Assembly: GCA_013112555.1 (NCBI GenBank)
Contig: JABFGK010000001.1
Coordinates: forward strand, 186,001 to 250,000
Reading direction: 5' to 3'
Source: Planctomycetota bacterium
GTDB lineage: Bacteria > Planctomycetota > Phycisphaerae > Phycisphaerales > UBA5793
DNA: 64,000 bases
In this document: in pieces, positions 1-8,847 of the stretch
Layout: the number at the start of each line of letters is the position of its first letter
Numbering within the stretch: position 1 is the stretch's first letter
Translations under genes and position numbers: made by a program
The notes under the pieces: model-generated
Seen by the model: only the letters and a program-made list of their open reading frames with translations
Database searches by the model: none
Told to the model about the DNA's origin: nothing

Positions 1-432
1 GAATCGCTGCTGCTCGGCAGGCGAGTCGGGTGCCGACACATCCATGCTCAGTGAGGTCGTCTGTCGACTCTGGCATTCGTGTGCAATGCGTCGCAGCGAG
101 GCTGGATCGCGCGCCTGCCAGACGAGTACATCGACCTGGCCGCCGCAGATCAGGCCGTCATCCCAGCCGTAATCGTGATCTAGTTGAAATGCAAAGGTGG
201 CGTCGGTTCCCTCGCCGATCAGGGCAAAGGCACGTTTGCGTACCTCCGCCTCGATGCACCCGCCGCCGATGGTGCCGGCGAGTTCGGCATGATCGTCAAT
301 CACCATCAGGGCGCCGGCATTGGCCGGCGTCGAGCCGCGTGTCCGGTACAGCAGACACAGCGCAGCCTGGCGTCCGGCATCCAGTAGATCGGCGGTGTGG
401 ATCAGGAGTTGATCGACGGTGCGATGGCTCAT
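1..432 (-). CDS. xdhC: XdhC/CoxI family molybdenum hydroxylase maturation factor (3' end outside window)
   Basis: An ATG at 432 opens a frame that runs without a stop to the window edge (144 codons). The N-terminus reads MSHRTVDQLL, followed by RTRGSTPANAGALMV (about residues 32-46), TIGGGCIEAEV (about 56-66) and LICGGQVDVLVW. These match the XdhC/CoxI N-terminal domain pattern of GS-P-PG-A, GTIGGG-C-E and L-CGG. The family binds and sulfurates molybdenum cofactor and inserts it into xanthine dehydrogenase-type enzymes. It lies on the same strand as, and downstream of, the three hydroxylase subunits at 2002-5947, but an IS110 element now separates it from them. The start is supported by the domain beginning directly after it. 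The C-terminal Rossmann part is not visible. Confidence 0.85.
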   Translation of the reverse strand, partial: MSHRTVDQLLIHTADLLDAGRQAALCLLYRTRGSTPANAGALMVIDDHAELAGTIGGGCIEAEVRKRAFALIGEGTDATFAFQLDHDYGWDDGLICGGQVDVLVWQARDPASLRRIAHECQSRQTTSLSMDVSAPDSPAEQQRF

Positions 433-449
433 AGCGACTGTCTTCGAAG

Positions 450-1690
<1,241 letters not shown>

Positions 1691-1701
1691 CGAGCGTCAC
1701 G

Positions 1702-2001
1702 CTATGGGGCCTCGAAGTGGCAATAGCAGGTTCGATTCGCATGGCACAGGCGCGGTGTCACCGGGCGATCGTCCGGCCCGAGCGGGTCCATCGTTTTGTT
1801 GCACCAGAAGACCCGAGTCGAACTCGAATCGTCAACGCGGCCCGGCGTCATCTGGTTCTGGTCGACGTACATCATCTTGTGACGAACGTGGACGCACGTC
1901 GGGATCGGCTTCGTCGATGACAGGTCGGCAACATGTTGGGAATCATCATGTGTTGGCATGATCGGGAACTCCATGTTCAAGCCTTCAGCATCATTGATCA
2001 T
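1702..2001 (-). CDS. Small protein of the molybdenum hydroxylase operon, function unknown
   Basis: A 99-residue frame whose ATG directly follows the TAA of the FAD subunit gene (TAAATG). The C-terminal half contains TCVHVRHKMMYV, VFWCNKTMDPLGPDD and RLCHANRTCYC. The spaced cysteines resemble short conserved proteins that I recall in planctomycete operons, with a C-x-H ... K-x-x-Y ... WCN-x-T ... GPD ... C-x(3)-R-x-C pattern. That resemblance is from memory and unverified. A metal- or disulfide-binding role is possible. Adjacency to the subunit genes, same strand and lack of a plausible overlapping gene support coding. The stop at 1702 lies next to the IS110 left end, so the native C-terminus could have been changed slightly by the insertion. 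Confidence 0.55.
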   Translation of the reverse strand: MINDAEGLNMEFPIMPTHDDSQHVADLSSTKPIPTCVHVRHKMMYVDQNQMTPGRVDDSSSTRVFWCNKTMDPLGPDDRPVTPRLCHANRTCYCHFEAP

Positions 2002-3033
2002 TTACCCGACTGCGAGTCGGACGGCTCGGCTCACGGCCACCGGGAGGATGCGTAGTTTGTAGGCGTTATTCGACATCGGTTGGGCCCCCCGGATCGCCAG
2101 ATCGCAGGCCTGGCGCACCCGCTGGGTGTCCTTCACATTGATGCCGGCCAGCGCCCGCTCGACCTGAGGCATGCGCCACGGGATCGGTGCCACGCCACCG
2201 GCACAGACTCGTGCGGCGGCGATCGTGCGGCCGTCGTCCCGCATGTCGAGGGCCACGGACGCCATGACCAGCGGCCAGTCGAATGATTGTTTTTCGCGTA
2301 CTTCGTAATGGGCACTGTGCGGCGCTGCGCGGTAGGAAATGCCGACGGCAATCTCATCCGGGCCGAGTGTGTGCTCGGACTTCAGCCGATCCTCCGGCAG
2401 GCAGAACAGTTGGTGCATCGGCACACGCCGCGGCTCCTCGGTCCCCTGTGCGGAACTGACCACGAGGACCTCAGCCTGGCAGACCGACAGCGCGTTGGCC
2501 AGATTCGACGGGTGGACGATATGGCACGGGCCGTTCCCGAACACGGCGTGATATCGGTTCTCGCCTTCCACTGCGAAGCACATATGACCGCCCTTTTTCA
2601 GGCAATCAAACTGGTGAGCGCGGTAGTACCAGCAGCGAGGTCGCTGGAACAGGTTGCCGCCGGCCGTGGCGACGTTCCGAATCTGCGGGGTGGCTGTGGA
2701 CTCTGCTGCCTGGGCAATCACCGGCGCAGACTTGCGAACTGCGGTGCTGTCTGCAATGGCTGACAGCGTGCACAGTGCCCCGATGGAATCGGCGGATAGT
2801 CGATGCAACGACGGATCGCGCAATGCCAGCAGGTTACTGACTTGCCCGGGTGCCGTCAGGCCTTCCTTCCAGTGATCCATGAGATCGATGCCGGCTGCCT
2901 TGAGAACGGGCAGGGGCATCCCGGGAATGTCATTCTTGTCATGCAGACCGTTGGACTGCACCTCGCACGCCTGCTTGAGGGTTCGTGGCATGGCCATTTC
3001 TGTTTTCATCAGGAGATCGCTGTGACTCATCAT
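2002..3033 (-). CDS. Molybdenum hydroxylase FAD-binding subunit (YagS/PaoB-like)
   Basis: A 343-residue FAD-binding medium subunit of a xanthine dehydrogenase-type enzyme. KAAGIDLMDHWKEGL (about 45-59) is the degenerate AGGTDLL motif. QIRNVATAGGNLFQRPRCWY is the FAD pyrophosphate loop, and the Cys-rich run up to GPCHIVHPSNLA (about 130-185) matches the PaoB/YagS type, which carries an additional [4Fe-4S] cluster. The C-terminal CO_deh_flav_C domain follows, with VCAGGVAPIPWR. Its start overlaps the large-subunit stop by four bases (ATGA), so translation is probably coupled. It passes electrons from the [2Fe-2S] subunit to an acceptor. The substrate cannot be told, though aldehydes are typical for the PaoABC type. 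Confidence 0.9.
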   Translation of the reverse strand: MMSHSDLLMKTEMAMPRTLKQACEVQSNGLHDKNDIPGMPLPVLKAAGIDLMDHWKEGLTAPGQVSNLLALRDPSLHRLSADSIGALCTLSAIADSTAVRKSAPVIAQAAESTATPQIRNVATAGGNLFQRPRCWYYRAHQFDCLKKGGHMCFAVEGENRYHAVFGNGPCHIVHPSNLANALSVCQAEVLVVSSAQGTEEPRRVPMHQLFCLPEDRLKSEHTLGPDEIAVGISYRAAPHSAHYEVREKQSFDWPLVMASVALDMRDDGRTIAAARVCAGGVAPIPWRMPQVERALAGINVKDTQRVRQACDLAIRGAQPMSNNAYKLRILPVAVSRAVRLAVG

Positions 3034-5198
3034 GCGTCACCTCCCTTCGGTGCCTGTGCGTCGGTCACGGCTTGAAGCACTCGATCCGGTGTGATCGGTG
3101 AACTACGAACCGGTGCCCCGATCGCATTGAAGACCGCACACGCAATCGCACCGGAGGTTGGGATCGTCGGCGGCTCGCCGAGCCCGCGCGTGCCCGTGGC
3201 ATCGGGGTCTACCCAGATGATTGGCGTAATCCGCGGCATGTCATCGGCACCGGCGATCTTGTACTGCTCGAAGTTGGCGTTCACCATTGCACCGGTCTGA
3301 CGATCGAGCAGTTTGTTTTCGAACAGGGCGAAACTGATGCCCTGGATCACCCCGCCGATGATCTGGCTCTCGGCCGTCTTGCGACAGACGGGGATGCCGC
3401 AGGCATGGATGGCCACAATGTCGAGCACCCGCACAACACCGGTCTCGCAATCCACGGCCACTTTGACAAACTGCACGCCTTCGCTGTTGCCCTGGCCGCG
3501 CAAGGTTGGATCTGACCGGCCGACGGACCCCGGGGCCGTGATCGGGCCGGTGAGCATGGCACAGGCCTGGCGCCAGTTGGCGATCGCTTTTCCTGATCCG
3601 TTCACGACGTTGCCGTCAACGATGGCCAGATCGTCAGCGTCCAGTTGTTGCTGCTCGGCCACGCGTGCCAGCAGTTGCTTCTTCGCTTCGGTCGCAGCGA
3701 CGCGCATGGCCGGCTCGGTATTGGTGGTTGTCATGCTGCCGCCTGACGCCGGTCCGGGCGGGTATTCGGTTGACCCGACTTTGGCCTGCACGACCGACAG
3801 GGGCACGCCGAGGTGATGGGCTGCAACGACACCCATGACGGTGCGCTGCCCCTGGCCCATGTCCTGGGTTCCGGAGCGTGCTTCGACGGAGCCATCACGA
3901 TGGATGACGACCTCGGCCTGGGCGGGTACTTTGAAGTTGCCCCAGTCGCAGATCCCCATTCCATAGCCGACTTTGATCGGCCCGGCTTGCGAGCCGTTCG
4001 GTTTGCGGTTCGACCAGCCGATCAACTCAGCCCCTCTTGCGTACATGCCTTTCCGAAAGGCCGACGGATCGTGCATCCGGCGGAGTTCAAGCGGGTCGAT
4101 CCCGGCCACGGCTGCCAGTTCATCCATTGCCAGTTCGACGGCAAACATCCCCTGCGGATGGCCCGGTGCCCGCATGGCTTTTGGACCGCCGCCGCTGAAT
4201 GAGACATCAACGTGTTTGCGAATCACGCTGCCGAAGTTGTAGCGGTGCCCGCAGACACCCCCGCCGCCGCCCCCGACGCCGACACCGCCGCAGGTCAGAA
4301 TGTGCCCGCCGGTGACGGTGCCGTCTGTCTTGATTCCGAGTTTGTAATGCTGACGGCTTGAGGGTCGGTTGCCGGTGTCCAGGTGTTCCTCATCACGATC
4401 ACAAAAGAGCCAGACGGGTTTGCCGAACTGCTTGCTCATACGCGCGGCATAGACGCCTTCTTTGCCCGGCCCGAGTTTGGAGCCGAAGCCGCCTCCGACG
4501 TATTCGCAATGCATGTCGATGGAGCCGACCGGGAGGCCCAGGGCACTGCCGAGCCCATCGCGAAAGCCGTAGTTCGATTGGGTGGAGCCGTAGACGACAG
4601 CCCGCTCGCCCTGGTGGTGGACGGTGGCCCCGTGCGATTCGAGGCAACTGTGGGTTTGCACCGCGGTGGAATACACGGCATCCACGACAAAGTCGGCATT
4701 TTCCAGGGCGTTGTTGATGGCCTCCACCTGTTCCTCGGACAGGGCTGGGGGTTCAGGTTGGGCTGACTCGATATCGTGATCGCAATCGCGGCGGTCCCAG
4801 GTCAGCCCGAGGGCTAATCGGCCGGCTCGCATTGCACTGACGGATTCGGCCACCACGACGGCCACCGGCTGGCCGTGATACTGGCATTCGCGCCCGATGT
4901 CCTCCCCGGTCCACTCTGCATGGACGACCCCCGGGATATTCATTGCTGCCTCAAGTGACCCCCCGGTGAGTTCCGCCTTGCCCCAGGGGCAGCGTGCAAA
5001 GCCCGCGACGAGTGGGGTGGGGCCGGCAATCTGGTCAATCCCGTACTTTGCCCGCCCGGTGACTTTGGCTACCGCATCAACGCGGCTCGTCACATCGTCC
5101 ATCGTGACGTTGTTGTACGTCCGATTGGAGGTGGGCAGATCGTGCGTGACATCGAGGTCGCCGGATTGATTCTGTATACCTGAAGAGGTGCGTGCCAT
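3030..5198 (-). CDS. Molybdenum hydroxylase large subunit, molybdopterin-binding (YagR/PaoC-like)
   Basis: A 722-residue catalytic subunit, close to the length of PaoC. It begins with an unusual hydrophilic leader, then DDVTSRVDAVAKVTGRAKYG, the standard beginning of the aldehyde oxidase/xanthine dehydrogenase a/b hammerhead domain. GGGFGSKLG (about 235), MRAPGHPQGMFAVE (about 345) and GTQDMGQGQRT (about 440) are molybdopterin-binding motifs. The base-catalyst glutamate lies in RGLGEPPTIPTSGAIACAVF near the C-terminus. A poly-glycine stretch GVGVGGGGGGVCG (about 309) is unusually long. The stop overlaps the FAD subunit start, and the start overlaps the [2Fe-2S] subunit stop by one base (TGATG). 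Confidence 0.93.
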   Translation of the reverse strand: MARTSSGIQNQSGDLDVTHDLPTSNRTYNNVTMDDVTSRVDAVAKVTGRAKYGIDQIAGPTPLVAGFARCPWGKAELTGGSLEAAMNIPGVVHAEWTGEDIGRECQYHGQPVAVVVAESVSAMRAGRLALGLTWDRRDCDHDIESAQPEPPALSEEQVEAINNALENADFVVDAVYSTAVQTHSCLESHGATVHHQGERAVVYGSTQSNYGFRDGLGSALGLPVGSIDMHCEYVGGGFGSKLGPGKEGVYAARMSKQFGKPVWLFCDRDEEHLDTGNRPSSRQHYKLGIKTDGTVTGGHILTCGGVGVGGGGGGVCGHRYNFGSVIRKHVDVSFSGGGPKAMRAPGHPQGMFAVELAMDELAAVAGIDPLELRRMHDPSAFRKGMYARGAELIGWSNRKPNGSQAGPIKVGYGMGICDWGNFKVPAQAEVVIHRDGSVEARSGTQDMGQGQRTVMGVVAAHHLGVPLSVVQAKVGSTEYPPGPASGGSMTTTNTEPAMRVAATEAKKQLLARVAEQQQLDADDLAIVDGNVVNGSGKAIANWRQACAMLTGPITAPGSVGRSDPTLRGQGNSEGVQFVKVAVDCETGVVRVLDIVAIHACGIPVCRKTAESQIIGGVIQGISFALFENKLLDRQTGAMVNANFEQYKIAGADDMPRITPIIWVDPDATGTRGLGEPPTIPTSGAIACAVFNAIGAPVRSSPITPDRVLQAVTDAQAPKGGDA

Positions 5199-5947
5199 CA
5201 GCCACCTCTCTTTCCGTTGTCAGTGTTCAGGTCATTCGGCACCGGTTGGCCGGAGGCCTCCAGGACGGCATTGAACACGTTGGGATACGTGCCGCAGCGG
5301 CAGAGATTTCCACACAATGCCTTGCGGATCGTCTCCATGTTCGGCTTGCCCGTGTCGGCCAGCAGGGCCTTGCTCGACATGATGAGGCCCGGGGTGCAGA
5401 AGCCGCACTGCATGGCATCGTGCTTGATGAAGGCGACCTGGAGTGGGTCGAGTTGGTCGCCGTTTCCGAGGCCCTCGATCGTCGATATCTCGCAACCGAC
5501 TGCATCAATCACGGGTGTCATGCAGGATGCGATCGGCTGCCCGTCGAGGTGGACGGTGCAGGCCCCGCACGCACCGCGGCCGCAGGCGGTCTTGGTTCCC
5601 GTCATCCCGAGATTCCACCGCAGGACTTCGACCAGCGGGGTGAGCGGTTCGACGCTGACGCGGTGTGGTGTGCCGTTGATCGACAGCGTCAAGGCAACGG
5701 CTTGCGGCCCAAGCGTCTCGACATCGTCGCGCCGTTGCATTGCTGAGGCTTCGGCTGCTGATGTCACCAGGGCCGTTTCAACCGCCCCGGCGGCAGCAGA
5801 CACCCCCATCGTTTTAATGAAACTGCGCCGGGAGACGCCGCGCGATTCCGATCCGTCCGGCGGGCCCGCTGCGGCGGGTTGGTCGGGCTGGCTATCCGGT
5901 GATTGGTCACACTGCATCAATCCATCCTCATCTGATTCAGTACTCAA
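5198..5947 (-). CDS. Molybdenum hydroxylase [2Fe-2S] subunit with Tat signal (YagT/PaoA-like)
   Basis: A 249-residue iron-sulfur subunit and first gene of the operon. A twin-arginine signal SRRSFIKTMGVSAAAG (about 40-55) precedes the ferredoxin domain, so the complex is probably exported in folded form, as PaoABC is. Plant-type ferredoxin cluster ligands are in CGRGACGACTVHLDG (about 142-156) plus SCM. The second all-helical cluster domain has CGFCTPGLIMS and CGNLCRCGTYPNVF. The N-terminal 38 residues before the RR motif are rich in Asp, Gln and Pro. About 180 bases without a gene separate it from the divergent-side neighbour and should hold the promoter. Confidence 0.93.
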   Translation of the reverse strand: MSTESDEDGLMQCDQSPDSQPDQPAAAGPPDGSESRGVSRRSFIKTMGVSAAAGAVETALVTSAAEASAMQRRDDVETLGPQAVALTLSINGTPHRVSVEPLTPLVEVLRWNLGMTGTKTACGRGACGACTVHLDGQPIASCMTPVIDAVGCEISTIEGLGNGDQLDPLQVAFIKHDAMQCGFCTPGLIMSSKALLADTGKPNMETIRKALCGNLCRCGTYPNVFNAVLEASGQPVPNDLNTDNGKRGG

Positions 5948-6128
5948 AGAGTTATGCAGAAGTGGCTTACTGAATGTCTATCTGTTCATCCATTCCACCG
6001 TTTTCTGCGCGGCTGAGACTCCGTTCTGTTCTTACCGAACGGCACATTGCCCGATGCAGGGAACCTCGTCCCGATTCCGAACACTGCATCTGCATCGCCG
6101 GGTCGCACCGGGCCGGCTGTCGACTCGC

Positions 6129-6770
6129 TCAGTCAGGTGATTCGGCAAACCCCTGTCGGCCTGCTGCGATCAACACCTCCAGCCGACTGAGGGCTCGATC
6201 AATCTGAGCCTTGTAGATCATGAATGGGAAGAGCGTTATCAGTGCAATGATCAGGCCGACTTCGGTGGTCAGGAGGGCCTGGGCGATTCCGCCGCTCACA
6301 TCACGCGGGTCGGTGACGATCTGGCTTTCACCGAGCAGTCGGAACGAATCAATAATGCCTGAGACGGTGCCGAGAATTCCGAGCAGGGGGGCAGCCGTGA
6401 TGATGGTTGACAGCGTCGGCATGAAGCGTTCCATGCCCGGGCGCTGCAGCTCGACGGCTTCGACGGCCACACTTTCCGACCAGCCATGGTCCAGGAGATA
6501 CTGCACGACGCGCCCGTAGACGGATGTGGAGCCGGCCCGCGACAGGGCACCGGTCAGGTCGCCGGGCGGGACCTTGCTTCCGGCACGAAGGACTGCTGTC
6601 AGGTCGGCGATTCGTCGAAGTGATGATCGGCCGGGGGGATGCATTCGAAGCCAGTACCAGGCGCGTTCGAGGCACAGTGCGACCGTGACGACGCTGAGAA
6701 TGAGCAGGGGAACCATCACCCATCCACCGCGGTCCAGCAGAGTCGCCAACATGTCGCGCACGTCGTTCAT
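6129..6770 (-). CDS. MotA/TolQ/ExbB-family proton channel protein
   Basis: The ATG at 6770 (MNDVRDMLATLL) is preferred over an upstream one at 6896, because the extension overlaps the start of the divergent gene and has no family similarity. The 213-residue protein has three membrane segments: GGWVMVPLLILSVVTVALCL (about 14-33), a segment around LSTIITAAPLLGILGTVSGI (about 130) and VGLIIALITLFPFMIY (about 180). The pattern AAPLLGILGTVSGIIDSF is the hallmark of TolQ/ExbB. It would form a pmf-driven channel with an ExbD/TolR partner. No such partner is adjacent; an ExbD-like protein is encoded far away at 39508. Specific role unknown. Confidence 0.85.
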   Translation of the reverse strand: MNDVRDMLATLLDRGGWVMVPLLILSVVTVALCLERAWYWLRMHPPGRSSLRRIADLTAVLRAGSKVPPGDLTGALSRAGSTSVYGRVVQYLLDHGWSESVAVEAVELQRPGMERFMPTLSTIITAAPLLGILGTVSGIIDSFRLLGESQIVTDPRDVSGGIAQALLTTEVGLIIALITLFPFMIYKAQIDRALSRLEVLIAAGRQGFAESPD

Positions 6771-6877
6771 CAGCCCCACATCATAGCGTCCGAAACCGGG
6801 TGTCGGGCCCCATGTCGCCCGGATTCGTTTCGGTCCCACAGGCACGTCATGCCGCAGCAGGCGGCTACACTTGGGCC

Positions 6878-7525
6878 ATGATGTCCTCTGAGTCACAGAC
6901 AGACCAGCCGATTCCCAAGCCGGTGCCGCGTTGGGCCGTGCACCGTCGGTTGTATGACTGGGTGCTGTCGTTTTCGCACTCGAGGAACGCAGCCGGTGCC
7001 CTGTTTGCGCTCAGTTTTGCAGAATCGAGTTTTTTTCCAATCCCGCCGGATGTCCTGCTGGCGCCGTTGTGCCTCGGCGAGCGGAAACGGGCGATGTGGT
7101 TTGCATCAATCACGACGATCGGCAGCGTTCTCGGTGCTGTGCTCGGCTATGTGATCGGCTGGGGAGCGTGGGATGCGCTGGGCGACTTCCTGTTTACCTA
7201 CGTCCCCGGCTTCAGCCATGAGCATTTCGATACGGTTCAGACGTGGTACGATGAGTGGGGGATCTGGGTGCTGTTTGCGGCTGCATTCACACCGATCCCA
7301 TTCAAGGTCTTTACGATAGCCGGCGGCGTGTTCGGCCAGCCCTTTGTCCCTTTTCTCCTTGTGTCGCTGGTCGGACGGGCGTTGCGATTCTTTCTGGTGG
7401 CCGGCATCTTCTGGGCCATCGGGCCGAAGGCGATGCCGTTTATCGACCGCTACTTCAATCTGCTGTGCCTCCTGTTTACGATCCTGCTAGTCGGGGGTTT
7501 CCTGGCCATCAAGTTGCTAAACTAG
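6878..7525 (+). CDS. YqaA-like DedA/VTT-domain inner membrane protein
   Basis: About 215 residues from the ATG at 6878 (MMSSESQTDQ); an ATG three bases later is equally possible. After a cytoplasmic basic N-terminus come multiple membrane segments. The VTT/SNARE-associated motif regions are SFAESSFFPIPPDVLLAPL (about 45) and FTPIPFKVFTIAGGVFGQP (about 145). The shape (E-x(3)-FPIPPD, then F-R/K-x-PFKV-x-TIAAG) matches the YqaA subfamily, related to lipid scramblase/flippase-type DedA proteins. It is divergent from the ExbB-like gene with about 107 bases between starts, and 55 bases upstream of galE on the same strand. Confidence 0.85.
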   Translation: MMSSESQTDQPIPKPVPRWAVHRRLYDWVLSFSHSRNAAGALFALSFAESSFFPIPPDVLLAPLCLGERKRAMWFASITTIGSVLGAVLGYVIGWGAWDALGDFLFTYVPGFSHEHFDTVQTWYDEWGIWVLFAAAFTPIPFKVFTIAGGVFGQPFVPFLLVSLVGRALRFFLVAGIFWAIGPKAMPFIDRYFNLLCLLFTILLVGGFLAIKLLN

Positions 7526-7580
7526 CACGTCGAACGCGGTCTATGGCACGACACGAGATGATACAGAGGAGTCGGATCGG

Positions 7581-8582
7581 ATGAATGTACTGGTAACCGG
7601 CGGGGCCGGGTACATCGGCTCACATGCCGTCAAGTACCTGCAGGAAAAGGCAGGCCATCAGGTCGTCGTGGTTGACAATCTGAGCCGAGGTCATCGCCGT
7701 GCCGTCAAGGGCGAGGCCATTCTGATCGTCCACGAACTTGCGGACTGGAAGCATGTCGCCCGGGTCATGACGAACAATCAGATTGAGTGTGTCATGCACT
7801 TTGCTGCCAAGGCCTACGTCGGCGAGTCCGTTGAGCGGCCGTTGGACTACTACAGCAATAACACGGCTGATGCCGTGGCACTGCTGCGTGCGATGGATCA
7901 GGCCGGCGTTCGGAAGTTCGTGTTCTCAAGCACCTGTGCCACCTACGGCGAGCCGAGCGACGAGCACATCCCGATTGGCGAGACCTGCCCGCAACGACCC
8001 ATCAGCCCCTACGGCCGATCCAAGTTGTTCGTTGAGCAGATTCTGCGCGATTACGCTGCCTCATGTGGCGACTTCCAGTATGCCATGCTGCGGTACTTCA
8101 ACGTGGCCGGCTCGGACCCGAACGGAGAGATCGGCGAGGATCATGATCCGGAAACGCATCTGATCCCGATCATTCTGCAGGCAGCCGCGGGCCTGCGTCC
8201 TCATATCGAAATCTTCGGGACCGATTACGCGACCCCCGACGGAACATGTGTTCGTGATTACGTTCACGTGGAGGATCTGATTGATGCCCACATGGTGGCC
8301 ATGGAAGCGCTGACGACCGACCACCCGCTGGTTTATAACCTGGGGATCGGCAAGGGGTATTCGGTGCGCGAGATTATTGAGTCGGCTCGTCGTGTCACGG
8401 GGAAGGCGATCACGATCAAGGAAGGGCCGCGCCGCCCGGGCGACCCGCCTCGCCTGTTTGCGAATCCGGCAAAGATCAAATCAGATCTCGGCTGGCAGGC
8501 GAAGCACACTGATATCGATGACATCGTCCGCACCGCCTGGACCTGGATCCAGAATCACCCGCATGGGTACAACGGCGAGTAG
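7581..8582 (+). CDS. galE: UDP-glucose 4-epimerase
   Basis: A 333-residue short-chain dehydrogenase/reductase. The NAD-binding glycine motif is VTGGAGYIGSHAV at residues 4-16. FSSTCATYG (about 116-124) supplies the catalytic Ser/Thr, and YGRSK (about 147-151) the Tyr-Lys pair. YFNVAGSD and RDYVHVEDL are typical of GalE. It interconverts UDP-glucose and UDP-galactose in the cytoplasm, feeding polysaccharide or lipopolysaccharide synthesis. A purine-rich AGAGGAG lies about nine bases before the ATG. Full length for the family. Confidence 0.96.
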   Translation: MNVLVTGGAGYIGSHAVKYLQEKAGHQVVVVDNLSRGHRRAVKGEAILIVHELADWKHVARVMTNNQIECVMHFAAKAYVGESVERPLDYYSNNTADAVALLRAMDQAGVRKFVFSSTCATYGEPSDEHIPIGETCPQRPISPYGRSKLFVEQILRDYAASCGDFQYAMLRYFNVAGSDPNGEIGEDHDPETHLIPIILQAAAGLRPHIEIFGTDYATPDGTCVRDYVHVEDLIDAHMVAMEALTTDHPLVYNLGIGKGYSVREIIESARRVTGKAITIKEGPRRPGDPPRLFANPAKIKSDLGWQAKHTDIDDIVRTAWTWIQNHPHGYNGE

Positions 8583-8649
8583 CGGCGGCACGAGATCGGG
8601 GCGCTTGCCACATCAACCGTCACCGGCCATCGCCCGGGCGCTCCGTCGG

Positions 8650-8710
8650 AGTCGGCTATGAGACGGGAACGTGCAAGATCAGCAATCCGCTGGCGACGAC
8701 ATTTGACTGA
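8650..8710 (+). pseudogene. Remnant of the C-terminal end of a secreted protein (Cys-x-x-Ser-Asn module)
   Basis: One frame ending in TGA at 8708-8710 reads GYETGTCKISNPLATTFD. This closely parallels the last residues of the secreted protein at 12157-13167 (AYEKGTCLISNPLEYTFE) and the endings at 41459 and 42972. Upstream, the same frame does not continue as recognisable domain sequence, and no start is visible. I read it as the last few codons of a decayed or rearranged paralogue. Confidence 0.5.
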
Positions 8711-8773
8711 CTCAGAACCAGGCCGGGGGTTCATTACCCGGCTGAGAAGTAGCGTCTCGCGCTCACAATACCA

Positions 8774-8817
8774 CCCCCGTCTCCTGACTGAATCAATCAG
8801 GAGGCGGGGGCTTCATT
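8774..8817. terminator. Terminator between convergent galE and kinase genes
   Basis: CCCCCGTCTCCTGA pairs with TCAGGAGGCGGGGG (one G-T pair) around a short A/T-rich loop, followed by CTTCATTAATT. It lies between two convergent genes and may work in both directions. Confidence 0.75.
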
Positions 8818-8847
8818 AATTGACCGGGAGACGGTCCGGTGCAGTGC

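Noticed and set aside
1715-1790. tRNA-like GGTTCGATTC on the plus strand
   Set aside because: No cloverleaf can be built and it lies inside the small operon gene.
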